24,776 nt of DNA from an uncultured Collinsella sp. (GTDB taxonomy: Bacteria > Actinomycetota > Coriobacteriia > Coriobacteriales > Coriobacteriaceae), in NCBI GenBank assembly GCA_934617135.1, contig CAKTUC010000013.1, positions 1 to 24,776 of the forward strand. The letters are read 5' to 3'. Positions 1 through 7,422 of the stretch are shown in pieces. The notes beneath the pieces were generated by a model. That model searched no databases and had not been told where the DNA came from. It worked only from the letters and a program-made list of their open reading frames with translations. Numbering within the stretch: position 1 is the first letter of the stretch; each line of letters begins with the position of its first letter. The translations under genes and the position numbers were made by a program.

Positions 1-30
1 GCGGTGTCCCCTTCCTTTCAAGAAAGGGAA

Positions 31-52
31 GAGGCGGGGCATGCCCCGCCTC
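31..52. terminator. Perfect GC-rich palindrome, likely (bidirectional) terminator
   Basis: A 10-bp perfect stem (GAGGCGGGGC / GCCCCGCCTC) closes a 2-nt AT spacer. It is followed by TT on the + strand only, so the U-tract is poor. A second weaker hairpin, CCTTTC-AA-GAAAGG, sits just upstream at 14-27. It may end a gene lying left of the window or serve the - strand hydrolase that stops at 160. A further small stem, GGGGC (126-130) with GCCCC eight bases later, lies just beyond that stop codon. Confidence 0.5.
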
Positions 53-159
53 TTACACCACATCTCTGCGCGCTACCGCGGTCTGGTCGGCAGTTCCAGA
101 TTTTGCCGCATACTTCCGAAAATAGGGGGCCAGATAAAGCCCCGGACGTTGCTTTTTGC

Positions 160-1125
160 CTAAAAATTCTTTCCGAGGAAGTCGTCGACCGTGTTCCAGT
201 AGAGCTCGGGGTTAACTTGCGCACTCTTGGCGTGGGTGGCGCCATGGATGGTGAGCTTTTGCTTGACCTTGCTGGCGCACGCCTCGTAGTTTTGGTCGAG
301 CATACTGTACGGCACAAAGGTGTCTTGGTCGCCGTGGATAAAAAGCATGGGAACCGTCGCGTGTTTGAGTTGATCCACGCTGCTCGCCGTATGAAAGTCG
401 TAGCCTGCGCGCACGTTGCACACCAAGTTTGCTACATCGAGCAAGGGAAAGCTGGGCAGGCCGAACACGTCCTTGAGCTGCAGAGAAAACTCGTCCCAAA
501 CGCTTGTATAACCGCAGTCCTCGATAATGCATTTCACATTTGCGGGCACAGATTCCCCCGCTACATTCATGGCAGTCGCCGCGCCCATCGACTCGCCAAA
601 GACCAGGATGCGCGCCTCGGGGTCAGCCTGAACGATTCGCTCGATCCATGCGACGACATCGAGCCGCTCGGGCCAGCCCATGCCGATATAGTCGCCGCCG
701 GAGCGCTCGTGGGCACGGGCGGCAGGTGCGAGCACGTTCATGCCGCGGTCATGGAATCGTTTGGCGTATCGGGCCATACCGATGGGCTCATCGGTGTATC
801 CGTGTAGGCAGATAGCGTAATTGTGCGTGCTCTCTGGGGCGGCAAAATACCAAGCGGCAAGTTCGGTTCCGTCATCTGCGGTGAGGCTACTGCTCTCGCG
901 GTTCTCTTTAAACCATGCCCGTGCCTCGGTTCCCTCGGCATCCGGCTGCTCACTTTCCTTGCCGTCCTTGCCGTCCTGCATCATCTTCATGGTGTATGGA
1001 GCGCGGGGATTCAGCGCGAAGTCAAACAGAAAGTTGCCGGCAAATCCGAGCAGCGCAACGACAGCCACCAGTGCAACGATGCCGGCTATCTTGAGCTTTC
1101 GATGGGAATGTGCGTTTTGAGCCAT
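160..1125 (-). CDS. Membrane-anchored alpha/beta hydrolase (YqkD-like serine hydrolase)
   Basis: This 321-residue protein has a basic N-terminus and one hydrophobic segment (about residues 12-36), read as a signal anchor that places the catalytic domain outside the membrane. The hydrolase core shows the oxyanion-region HGY (109-111), the nucleophile elbow GESMG with Ser179, an Asp268 in the HGDQDTF segment and His298 in GATH, together a full Ser-Asp-His triad. The stretch DCGYTSVWDEF and the IGMGW motif are typical of the Bacillus YqkD-like group, whose substrate is unknown. The start ATG is preceded by AGGAG at a good distance. The gene is monocistronic and diverges from the hemolysin III gene. 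Esterase or peptidase-like activity on small substrates is inferred; no specific substrate can be read. Confidence 0.87.
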   Translation of the reverse strand: MAQNAHSHRKLKIAGIVALVAVVALLGFAGNFLFDFALNPRAPYTMKMMQDGKDGKESEQPDAEGTEARAWFKENRESSSLTADDGTELAAWYFAAPESTHNYAICLHGYTDEPIGMARYAKRFHDRGMNVLAPAARAHERSGGDYIGMGWPERLDVVAWIERIVQADPEARILVFGESMGAATAMNVAGESVPANVKCIIEDCGYTSVWDEFSLQLKDVFGLPSFPLLDVANLVCNVRAGYDFHTASSVDQLKHATVPMLFIHGDQDTFVPYSMLDQNYEACASKVKQKLTIHGATHAKSAQVNPELYWNTVDDFLGKNF

Positions 1126-1174
1126 GCGGTATTCTCCTATAAGATGTTAATACATCAACATTTAAACCAAGCGC

Positions 1175-1203
1175 ATTATGGATGTTCGCCGTTGATGCGT
1201 CAA
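1175..1203 (-). promoter_or_regulatory. Sigma70-type promoter for the alpha/beta hydrolase, with palindromes
   Basis: On the - strand a -35 box TTGACG (1198-1203) is separated by 17 bp from a -10 box CATAAT (1175-1180); each matches consensus at 5 of 6 positions. The -35 box lies inside the palindrome GTTGA-TGCG-TCAAC (1191-1204). A second palindrome, GATGT-TAAT-ACATC (1143-1156), lies between promoter and start codon. The two could be operator sites for an unknown regulator. Confidence 0.6.
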
Positions 1204-1246
1204 CAAGCAAAGAATGGGTAAACAAAGGGTCACGTAAGGTGCAAAT

Positions 1247-1276
1247 TTCGCACGTACCCATACGCTTTGATATAGT
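1247..1276 (+). promoter_or_regulatory. Probable promoter of the hemolysin III gene
   Basis: A -10 box TATAGT (1271-1276) stands 36 bp before the chosen ATG. The best -35 candidate is TTCGCA (1247-1252) with an 18-bp spacer, a 4 of 6 match. The position fits a short leader ending in the GGAGG ribosome site at 1296-1300. Confidence 0.45.
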
Positions 1277-1311
1277 GTTGAGAACTATTTACGTTGGAGG
1301 ATGTAACCGGC

Positions 1312-1995
1312 ATGTCCGATTCGAGCGACAGTTCCAAGCCGCGACCTAAGGCCGCGGCCGTCCCGCAGTACACGGTGGGCGAGGAGATCATGAACTCCGT
1401 CACCCATGGTGTCGGCTGCCTGCTGGGTATCGCAGGCCTCGTACTTCTGATCGTATTCGCCGCCCTGCGCGGCGGCGGGCCGGCACACATGGCCGCGGCC
1501 ATCGTCTACGGCGTCAGCATCATCCTCGAATACCTGGCCTCCACGCTCTACCACGCGATTCAGCCCGAGCGCGCCAAGCGCGTGTTCCGCATTATCGACC
1601 ACAGCTGCATCTACCTGCTCATTGCGGGCAGCTATACGCCGTTTTGCCTTATCACGTTGGCAAACGACGGCGGTGCCGTGCTGTTTTTTGCCGTGTGGGC
1701 CATTGCCATTATCGGCATCGCACTCGAGTGCTTTTTGCGCGAGCGTCAACCGCACTGGGTAAGTGGCCTGGTCTACCTGTTGATGGGCTGGCTCGTTGTC
1801 TTTAAACTACCTGCGCTCGTGGCGCTGCTGAACCCCGTCGCGCTTGCCCTGCTCGCCGTCGGCGGCGTGTGCTACACCGTGGGCGTGCCGTTCTACATCG
1901 CCAAAAACGTGCGCTACCTGCACAGCGTGTTTCACCTGTGGGTGCTCGCCGGCAGCATCTTCCAGTTCATGGCGGTGATCCTCTTCGTAATCTAG
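1312..1995 (+). CDS. Hemolysin III family / PAQR-type seven-helix membrane protein
   Basis: The 227-residue protein is almost entirely hydrophobic after a polar 20-residue N-terminus, fitting the seven-helix HlyIII (YqfA/PAQR) fold. The conserved signatures are present: SVTHG with His32, the Ser/Tyr-His of STLYH (His81), IIDHSCIYLLIAGSYTPF with Asp96 and His97, and the C-terminal HSVFH with His204 and His208. In PAQR proteins such His and Asp residues bind zinc and support a hydrolase-like activity. The bacterial members are often called hemolysins but their real role is unclear. I chose the ATG at 1312 over the in-frame TTG at 1294, because GGAGG (1296-1300) lies upstream of the ATG but would fall inside the longer form. 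Its spacing of 11 nt is slightly long. The CorC-type gene follows 113 bp downstream. Confidence 0.88.
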   Translation: MSDSSDSSKPRPKAAAVPQYTVGEEIMNSVTHGVGCLLGIAGLVLLIVFAALRGGGPAHMAAAIVYGVSIILEYLASTLYHAIQPERAKRVFRIIDHSCIYLLIAGSYTPFCLITLANDGGAVLFFAVWAIAIIGIALECFLRERQPHWVSGLVYLLMGWLVVFKLPALVALLNPVALALLAVGGVCYTVGVPFYIAKNVRYLHSVFHLWVLAGSIFQFMAVILFVI

Positions 1996-2108
1996 CGACC
2001 GCGCCTGCGCCCGCAGATCCATCCGGACAACCGCTGGGCGCAATTGCCCTATCCGCCGCCTACGTCTCCTGTCAACGTCCCGAATCTTGGAGGTTCGAGA
2101 AACTCCCG

Positions 2109-3482
2109 ATGGACATAACCATCTCCCTTATCACCACCCTCGTTCTGACCCTCATCAACGGCTACTTCTCTATGTCCGAGATGGCCCTCACCACGGCCAA
2201 ACGCGCCGTGCTGGAGCACGAGGCCGAGGAGGGCGACAAGCGCGCCGAGCGCGCCATTAAGCTCGCCGCCGACTCCGACCAGCTGCTGGCCACCATCCAG
2301 GTCGCCATTACGCTTGTGGGCTTCGCCTCGTCTGCCGTTGCCTCGACGAGCCTGTCCGACCCGCTCGCCACGTGGCTCATGAGCTTTGGCATCGCGCCGC
2401 TTTCCGCCATCGCGCGCGGCTTGGCGCCGGTCATCATCACCGTCGCGGTCGCCTTCGTGTCCATCGTGATCGGCGAGCTCGTGCCCAAGCGCATCGGCCT
2501 CGCCAACGCCGAAGGTGTGTCCAAGCAGGTCGTGGGGCCGCTCTCCGTGTTCCAAAAGATTGCCCGCCCGCTCGTGTGGCTGACCGGCGCCTGCTCCGAC
2601 GGCCTGGCCCGCATCCTGCGCATCAAGAGCGCCGACGACCGCCAGAACGTCTCGGAGGAAGAGATCAAGTACATGGTCTCGGAGCAGGACGACCTGCTCG
2701 ACGAGGAAAAGCGCATGATCCACGAGATCTTCGACCTGGGCGACACCGTGGCTCGCGAGGTCATGGTGCCGCGCGTGGACACCACCATGTGCGAGGACGA
2801 CGAGACGGTCGCCAGCGTGCTGTCCACCATGCGACAGACCGGCTTTAGCCGCATCCCCGTCTACCACGAGGACCCCGACAACGTCGCGGGCATCGCGCAC
2901 ATCAAGGACCTGATCCAGCCCGCGCTCGACGGCAAGGGCGGTCAGCCCATCGCCGGCTTTTTGCGCGACGCCACCTTTGTGCCCGACACCAAGGACATCC
3001 TGCCGCTGCTGTCCGAGATGCAGACCTCGCACGACCAGATCGTGGTGGTCGTTGACGAGTACGGCGGCACGGCCGGCATCATCACCATCGAGGACATCGT
3101 CGAGGAGATCGTCGGCGAGATCGAGGACGAGTTCGACCCCGACAACAAGTACCTCACGCGCCTTTCGCGCCGCGAGTGGCTCGTCGATGGGCGTTTTTCG
3201 TGCGATGACGCGATTGAGCTTGGTTGGCCGCTCGAGGAAAGCGATGATTATGAGACCATCGCCGGCTGGATTTTGGAGCTTTGCGACTCGGTGCCCGACA
3301 TCGGAGAGGTGTTTGAGGTTGCAGGGTACAAGTTTAAAGTGCAGTCGATGCGTGGCCAGCGCATCTCGCTCATTCGCGTGATCGCTCCGGCCGAAACCGA
3401 TAAGAAGGATTCCGAGTCCTCGGCGGAGAAGCCGGCGGCGTCGGGCGCGGGTCTTGCGGATCCGCACGACGGCGACGAGTAG
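2109..3482 (+). CDS. HlyC/CorC family protein (DUF21 - CBS pair - CorC_HlyC), probable Mg2+ transporter of the CNNM/CorC type
   Basis: The 457-residue protein has the standard three-part layout. A DUF21 membrane domain (about 1-175) starts with the NGYFSMSEMAL signature and contains IGELVPKRIGL. A CBS pair (about 215-335) includes VMVPRVD and VVDEYGGTAGIITIEDIVEEIVGEIEDE split over its end. A CorC_HlyC domain follows (about 348-427). CNNM/CorC proteins export or regulate Mg2+, with CBS domains sensing Mg-ATP. The C-terminal 30 residues are a polar low-complexity tail. GGAGG at 2089-2093 is 15 nt from the ATG, rather far, but no better start is visible and the protein begins as family members do. 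The frame is open further upstream (to 1869), but that part overlaps the HlyIII gene and is out of character. Function as a haemolysin is a historical label only. Confidence 0.9.
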   Translation: MDITISLITTLVLTLINGYFSMSEMALTTAKRAVLEHEAEEGDKRAERAIKLAADSDQLLATIQVAITLVGFASSAVASTSLSDPLATWLMSFGIAPLSAIARGLAPVIITVAVAFVSIVIGELVPKRIGLANAEGVSKQVVGPLSVFQKIARPLVWLTGACSDGLARILRIKSADDRQNVSEEEIKYMVSEQDDLLDEEKRMIHEIFDLGDTVAREVMVPRVDTTMCEDDETVASVLSTMRQTGFSRIPVYHEDPDNVAGIAHIKDLIQPALDGKGGQPIAGFLRDATFVPDTKDILPLLSEMQTSHDQIVVVVDEYGGTAGIITIEDIVEEIVGEIEDEFDPDNKYLTRLSRREWLVDGRFSCDDAIELGWPLEESDDYETIAGWILELCDSVPDIGEVFEVAGYKFKVQSMRGQRISLIRVIAPAETDKKDSESSAEKPAASGAGLADPHDGDE

Positions 3483-3506
3483 GACAAGGACGAGTAGGGG
3501 AGAGTT

Positions 3507-4340
3507 ATGGCAGGCCTGTTCAACATCCTTAAGGTCACCGTCAGCGAGGACAAGATTTGCGCGCACGTGCTGGTGAATCCCGGCATGCCGCTCATGACCT
3601 CGGAGGACATCGAGGCCACGGCGCGCGTGTACTACCTGGTGCCCGCGATTGCCAAGCATCTGTGCCTGGGCGATTCCGGTCGCGAGTTCCAGGACTGCAT
3701 GGGCCAGACCGAGCTTTGCCACCTGCTGGAGCACGTGACGGTCGAGCTCATGAACGAGACCGGTCTTGCCGGCAGCATCTCGTGCGGTCGCACGCGCGTG
3801 AGCGAGCATGACGAGCGTGTCTTTGAGGTTGAGCTTTCGTGTCCCGACGACGCGTTGGCCATTGGCGCGCTGTCATCGGCGACCTTTATGATGGACTGGG
3901 CGTACCTGCACGCCGACCAGCCGGCCCCCGATGTGGACGGCACGGTCGCGGGCCTGCGCAACCTGGTGCTGGGCATGCGTGCCGAGGCCGAGGGCAAGGA
4001 TCCGCACGAGGCCGTTGCCGCTGCTAACGGCGAGGACGTGGCCGAGGATGCGGTCGAGGGCGACGCTCCTGCCGCCGACGCCGCCGAGCCTGTTGTCGAT
4101 GCCACCGCCGAGCCCGTTTCCGCCGAGCCGCAGGGCGTCCCCAGCTTTGACGACGAGCCGCAGATGGCAATCGATACCGAGGGTGCGGTCGCCGAGAACC
4201 ACGAGGCCCCCGCTGCCGTCTTTGGCGGCGCGGCGACCGTTCCGGCGGGACCCGCACACGAGGGCAGCCTGCCGCTCGTGGACGGTGCCGGTGAGGACCC
4301 GGCCGCCACGATGGCCATGCCCACCATGCCCCAGGAGTAG
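3507..4340 (+). CDS. Free-standing cyanophycin-synthetase N-terminal-domain-like protein with acidic Ala/Pro-rich tail
   Basis: The protein has 277 residues. Residues 1-155 resemble the N-terminal domain of cyanophycin synthetase CphA. The start FNILKV matches the CphA opening, and the central HLLEHVTVEL (72-81) corresponds to the CphA HxxEHVALEL motif. It is followed at the same distance by CGRTR (93-97; CphA has FGRTR) and by a short beta-rich stretch and helix ending in an xxLRxL motif (149-153). The ATP-grasp and Mur-ligase domains of CphA are entirely absent. The remaining 115 residues are low complexity, rich in Ala, Glu, Asp and Pro, and look disordered. GGGGAGAG stands just before the ATG. 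In CphA the N domain binds the growing polymer; what a free copy does is unknown, and I infer only homology. It follows the CorC gene by 24 bp, so co-transcription is likely. Confidence 0.72.
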   Translation: MAGLFNILKVTVSEDKICAHVLVNPGMPLMTSEDIEATARVYYLVPAIAKHLCLGDSGREFQDCMGQTELCHLLEHVTVELMNETGLAGSISCGRTRVSEHDERVFEVELSCPDDALAIGALSSATFMMDWAYLHADQPAPDVDGTVAGLRNLVLGMRAEAEGKDPHEAVAAANGEDVAEDAVEGDAPAADAAEPVVDATAEPVSAEPQGVPSFDDEPQMAIDTEGAVAENHEAPAAVFGGAATVPAGPAHEGSLPLVDGAGEDPAATMAMPTMPQE

Positions 4341-4419
4341 GTTCACTCGCTTATCGCCATCATGTACCTGCGCTTTTACCGTACGCAGATGAGCGGAACG
4401 GCAAGTGTTGCGCTGCGGG

Positions 4420-4425
4420 TATAAT
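4420..4425 (+). promoter_or_regulatory. Consensus -10 box upstream of the YtxH/PRC-barrel pair
   Basis: A perfect TATAAT lies 52 bp before the YtxH start. No convincing -35 hexamer is seen at 16-18 bp spacing, so strength and position are tentative. Confidence 0.5.
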
Positions 4426-4476
4426 GGACAGCATTCAAACGGTGGGCATTGAGGTGCCCGCAGGAGAGGAATGATC

Positions 4477-4866
4477 ATGGGAAAGACTTTCAGCTTTGTC
4501 TCCGGTGCGCTCTTTGGTGCTGCTGCCGGCGCTATCATCGGCGTTGCCCTGGCCCCGCGCTCGGGTGCCGAGACCCGCGCCATGGCTGCCGATATCGCCA
4601 ACGACGCCTGGGACAACATGCGTGACACCTACGAGCACAGCGCCGAGGAGGCCCGTGCCGCGGTCAACGACTTTGGTCCGATGGTCGACGCCAAGACCGA
4701 TGACCTGCGCGCCAAGGTCGACCTGGCCCGCGAGCGCATGGACCAGCTGCGCGAGCAGCTCAACGACGCCATCTCGGGCGGCAACGTAACGCCCGCTGCC
4801 GACGTCGTGGTCGAGAACGCCACCGAGGCCGATACCGAGGCCACGGAGCCCTCGACCGAGGCATAA
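4477..4866 (+). CDS. YtxH domain-containing protein
   Basis: This small protein has 129 residues from the chosen start. A glycine/alanine-rich hydrophobic segment (about residues 7-26) ends in LAPRSGAETR, the hallmark of YtxH (GvpP-related) proteins. A long charged, Ala/Glu-rich helix (about 30-95) and an acidic Ala/Thr tail follow. The family is a single-pass envelope or stress-associated membrane protein of unclear function. Two ATGs are possible, at 4471 and 4477. AGGAGAGG ends at 4469, leaving one base before the first but seven before the second, so 4477 is preferred. The stop codon overlaps the start of the PRC-barrel gene in TAATG, so the two are translationally coupled. Confidence 0.8.
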   Translation: MGKTFSFVSGALFGAAAGAIIGVALAPRSGAETRAMAADIANDAWDNMRDTYEHSAEEARAAVNDFGPMVDAKTDDLRAKVDLARERMDQLREQLNDAISGGNVTPAADVVVENATEADTEATEPSTEA

Positions 4867-5621
4867 TGCGCGCAGGGGATTTTGTCGGCGTCAAGGTTTA
4901 TCGCAAGCCTGCCGAAGACAAGCGCACCAAAAAGGACGGCACGCCGCGCAGCCCCAAAAAGCTCGGCAAGATTCACTTTCCCGTCTTTACCCCGGGCGGC
5001 ACGCGCGTGGTGGGTTTTATGGTCCGCCAGTCCGATATCGCGGGCATGATCGAGCGTCCCGACCGCTTTGTGGCGCTCGATGCCATTGGCGTCTATGAGG
5101 GCGCCGTCGCGGTCGACGACGTCAAGGGCACCTATGATGCCGCCGCGGCCAAGCGCCTCGATATCAACCTGGACGATTGCATCATCTGGGTCGGCATGGA
5201 CGTGCGCACGGAATCGGGCGACGCCGTGGGCTATTGCTCGGACGTTGAGTTTAAGCCGCGCTCGGGCATTGTGCAGGCGTTCTATGTGACCGCCGGCGCC
5301 GCTTCGAGCATGCTCGTGGGCGACACGCAGGTGCCGCCGACGATGCTGCGTGGTTACGAGGGCGGCGCGATGATCGTCTCGGACGAGGTCAAGTCGCTCG
5401 GGTATTCGGGCGGTGCGGCCGCCAAGGCTGCCGAGGCCAGTGTCGTGGTGGGCGATAAGGTCAAAAAGGGCGCCAAGGTGCTCGATGACAAGGGATCGGT
5501 TGCCGTGGACAAGGGCAGTCGCGCGCTGGGTAAGCAGCTCGGCAAGACGCGCGGCATGTTCAAGGCCTTTAAGGACGAATATCAAAAGGCGAGCGGGGGC
5601 TCGTCAAAAGCTAGCAAATAG
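4866..5621 (+). CDS. PRC-barrel domain protein, coupled to YtxH
   Basis: The 251-residue soluble protein contains PRC-barrel-like segments. The first (about 30-80) reads GKIHFPVFTPGGTRVVGFMV then FVALDAIGVYEGAVAV. A second beta-rich unit (about 110-170) contains the typical D-x-GDAVGYCSDVEF turn. A basic Lys/Gly/Ala C-terminus (about 195-251) is probably disordered. PRC barrels occur in RNA processing, photosynthesis and envelope proteins and usually mediate protein contacts; no enzyme motif is seen. The ATG overlaps the preceding stop by one base (TAATG), so translation likely depends on ribosomes finishing the YtxH gene. A strong terminator-like hairpin follows 22 bp after the stop, marking the end of this unit. 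Confidence 0.7.
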   Translation: MRAGDFVGVKVYRKPAEDKRTKKDGTPRSPKKLGKIHFPVFTPGGTRVVGFMVRQSDIAGMIERPDRFVALDAIGVYEGAVAVDDVKGTYDAAAAKRLDINLDDCIIWVGMDVRTESGDAVGYCSDVEFKPRSGIVQAFYVTAGAASSMLVGDTQVPPTMLRGYEGGAMIVSDEVKSLGYSGGAAAKAAEASVVVGDKVKKGAKVLDDKGSVAVDKGSRALGKQLGKTRGMFKAFKDEYQKASGGSSKASK

Positions 5622-5642
5622 CGACGTACCAAATGATGGGAG

Positions 5643-5680
5643 GCGAGCCGGAGACATGTTGCTCCGGCTCGCTGTGTTTA
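5643..5680 (+). terminator. Rho-independent terminator after the PRC-barrel gene
   Basis: An 11-bp perfect stem, GCGAGCCGGAG (5643-5653) with CTCCGGCTCGC (5662-5672), closes an 8-nt loop and is followed by TGTGTTTA, a moderately U-rich tail. It lies wholly between the PRC-barrel stop and the next ribosome site. Confidence 0.75.
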
Positions 5681-5693
5681 TGGGGGAGGGCAC

Positions 5694-7100
5694 ATGCGCC
5701 AAAACGGATCCAACTTAAACGGGCGCTCCGGTGCGCGTCCGACGGCTCGCCGCGACCTGGGGCAGCTGCCCAGCGGTCAGCGTCGACGTCGCCGTAAGCC
5801 CGGCGCGGTGTACCTCAACCATAGCCGCGGGTTTAGCGACCGCAGCGCGCGCATTGGCAACGGACGCACGCCGCGCCGGCCGTCCCGTCTGCCCTATGCG
5901 CTCATTGCCGTGGGCTGCGCGCTCGTGCTGTTTATCGCTGCCGTCGTGGGCTACGTCAACCGCAGCGTGGACGTGGAGCTCAACGGGCAAAAGACCGCGG
6001 TGCGCGTGGGTTCTACGCTGCAGAACCTTATCGACGACCAAAGCCTGACCGAAACGTACGACGCCGGCGACCTGCTGGCCGTCGACGATAGCGTGCTCAA
6101 GCGCCATGGCGGCGAAAAGCTGTCCGTGAAGGTCGACGGCAAGCGCGTGAAACAGGGCAAATGGGATAGTCGCGAGCTTACGGGCGGCGAGAAAGTGACG
6201 GTCAAGGACGGCCGCAACACCTACGAGAAGCACGAGGTCCAGGCCACGACTATCGAGCCCAAACTGACGGTCGAGGGCACGGGTGCCATTGAGTATGTCA
6301 AAACCTGGGGCGTTCAGGGCCGCTCCGAGGTATGGGTCGGCGAGCAGTCGGGCAAGACGCGGGACCGCGGCGAGGTCGTGCCCGCCACCGACTGCGTAGT
6401 CGAGTGCGCAAGCGTAGCGCCCAAGGGTAACGAAAAGTACGTGGCCCTGACATTTGACGAGGGTCCGAGCGGCGCGACCAAGCAGATCTTGCAGGTGCTC
6501 AAGGAAAAGGGCGTCACCGCGACGTTCTTCCTTTCGGGCGATGCCGCGGAAGCCTCGCCTGCTACTGCCAAAGCGATTGTCGATGCCGGGTGCGAGATCG
6601 GCTCCAACAGCTACAGCGATGATTCACTCAAGGGCGAGGATCGCGAGACGGTGCGCAAGCAGATCGCGAAGGGCACCGAGGCGATTAAGTCGGCGACCGG
6701 CGTCGAGACGATGTTGCTGCGTGCCCCCTACGCCGCGTTTGACGAGCAAAACTGGATCGACTCGATGGACCTGGTGTCCGCCGTGGTTTCGTGGAATATC
6801 GATTCGGGTGACTGGCTGCTCAACGGCGCTGACGAGCAAGTATCGACCGTGCTCGACTCGGTGACGCCGGGCAATATTGTGCTGCTCACCGATAGCGATG
6901 AGTGCGCCGAGCAGACGCTCGAGGCACTGCCGCAGATTATCGACGGCCTTGTCGCCGACGGCTACAAGATCGTGACGCTCAGCGACCTGGTCAAGACGGA
7001 CACGGCATTGAGCAAAAAGCTCACCTCGCTCACCAAGGTTTCCATGCCCAAAAACGCCGTGTTCCCCCAACTCCCCGAGGACGACGACACCGCAGAGTAG
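5694..7100 (+). CDS. Membrane-anchored NodB-fold (polysaccharide deacetylase-like) protein with degenerate active site
   Basis: The 468-residue protein has a very basic cytoplasmic N-terminus (1-66), one membrane helix (about 68-88) and an extracytoplasmic beta-rich region (about 92-235). The latter includes VELNGQKTAVRVGSTLQNLI, reminiscent of the ubiquitin-like DUF348 repeats in wall proteins. A NodB homology domain spans about 248-435. The NodB motifs are recognisable but changed. TFDEGP (253-258) has Glu256 in place of the metal-binding Asp. Motif 2, normally HxxxH, reads N305-S-Y-S-D309. RAPY (343-346) stands for RPPY. DSGDW (370-374) is kept. Motif 5 LLTD has Thr399 instead of the catalytic His. 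Loss of both metal His residues and the catalytic His argues for a non-catalytic glycan-binding or regulatory wall protein. The start has a GGGGGAGGG site three bases upstream. Confidence 0.82.
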   Translation: MRQNGSNLNGRSGARPTARRDLGQLPSGQRRRRRKPGAVYLNHSRGFSDRSARIGNGRTPRRPSRLPYALIAVGCALVLFIAAVVGYVNRSVDVELNGQKTAVRVGSTLQNLIDDQSLTETYDAGDLLAVDDSVLKRHGGEKLSVKVDGKRVKQGKWDSRELTGGEKVTVKDGRNTYEKHEVQATTIEPKLTVEGTGAIEYVKTWGVQGRSEVWVGEQSGKTRDRGEVVPATDCVVECASVAPKGNEKYVALTFDEGPSGATKQILQVLKEKGVTATFFLSGDAAEASPATAKAIVDAGCEIGSNSYSDDSLKGEDRETVRKQIAKGTEAIKSATGVETMLLRAPYAAFDEQNWIDSMDLVSAVVSWNIDSGDWLLNGADEQVSTVLDSVTPGNIVLLTDSDECAEQTLEALPQIIDGLVADGYKIVTLSDLVKTDTALSKKLTSLTKVSMPKNAVFPQLPEDDDTAE

Positions 7101-7200
7101 CCATGTAAGAACGTCCCCAATGACTATGTCACGGATACGTCAGTGTTTGGTATGCCTGCAATGTGCAGCGCATAAATTCGGTGCCGCAGCGCGATGCTGA

Positions 7201-7209
7201 TGCTATAGT
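7201..7209 (+). promoter_or_regulatory. Extended -10 promoter for the magnesium transport operon
   Basis: TGCTATAGT (7201-7209) is an extended -10 element (TGN plus a 5 of 6 -10 box). The expected -35 position is unconvincing, as is usual for extended -10 promoters. The predicted start of transcription falls a few bases into the structured leader that begins about 7211. Confidence 0.5.
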
Positions 7210-7210
7210 T

Positions 7211-7400
7211 ACTGCGGTTAATGAGGGTCAAGAGAAAGGTTACAGGTGAAATCCAAACCTCGACCATACAGTCGATGACCCCATGCAGGTGCTTTCTGCG
7301 CGTGCACGGGGTGTGAGCGCCGAGCGGCGTGCCGCCCGCGCATGCGTATACATGTCTAAAAGTCCACGGATTGCGTGCCGGCATGGTCACGCAGTCCGCA
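7211..7400 (+). ncRNA. Structured leader, candidate divergent M-box (ykoK) Mg2+ riboswitch
   Basis: The leader of the MgtE-like gene contains, in M-box order, short stretches like those of the family. They are GTTAATGAGGGTC near the 5' end (family GUUAGGUGAGGCUCC), ACAGGTGAAATCC, ATGCAGGTG, and TACATGTCTAAAAGTCCACGG (here 7349-7369) near the 3' end (family UACAGUGCUAAAGCUCUACG). A three-way junction can be drawn: GGGTCA/TGACCC (7225-7230/7276-7281) enclosing AGGTT/AACCT (7237-7241/7256-7260) and CGAC/GTCG (7261-7264/7271-7274). Near the end, CGGATTGCGTG (7367-7377) pairs with CACGCAGTCCG (7388-7398) in an 11-bp stem just ahead of the ribosome site. The bases CTGCGG at 7212-7217 could alternatively pair with CCGCAG at 7396-7401. 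The middle M-box segment is not recognised, so this is a tentative call supported by the two downstream Mg2+-type genes. Confidence 0.5.
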
Positions 7401-7422
7401 GGAATAATGATGGGGAGCACCA

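Noticed and set aside
2049..3809. Open frame of 586 codons on the - strand opposite the CorC gene
   Set aside because: It overlaps well-recognised + strand domains, has His/Asp/Val-rich composition typical of antisense frames in GC-rich DNA, and matches no family I know.
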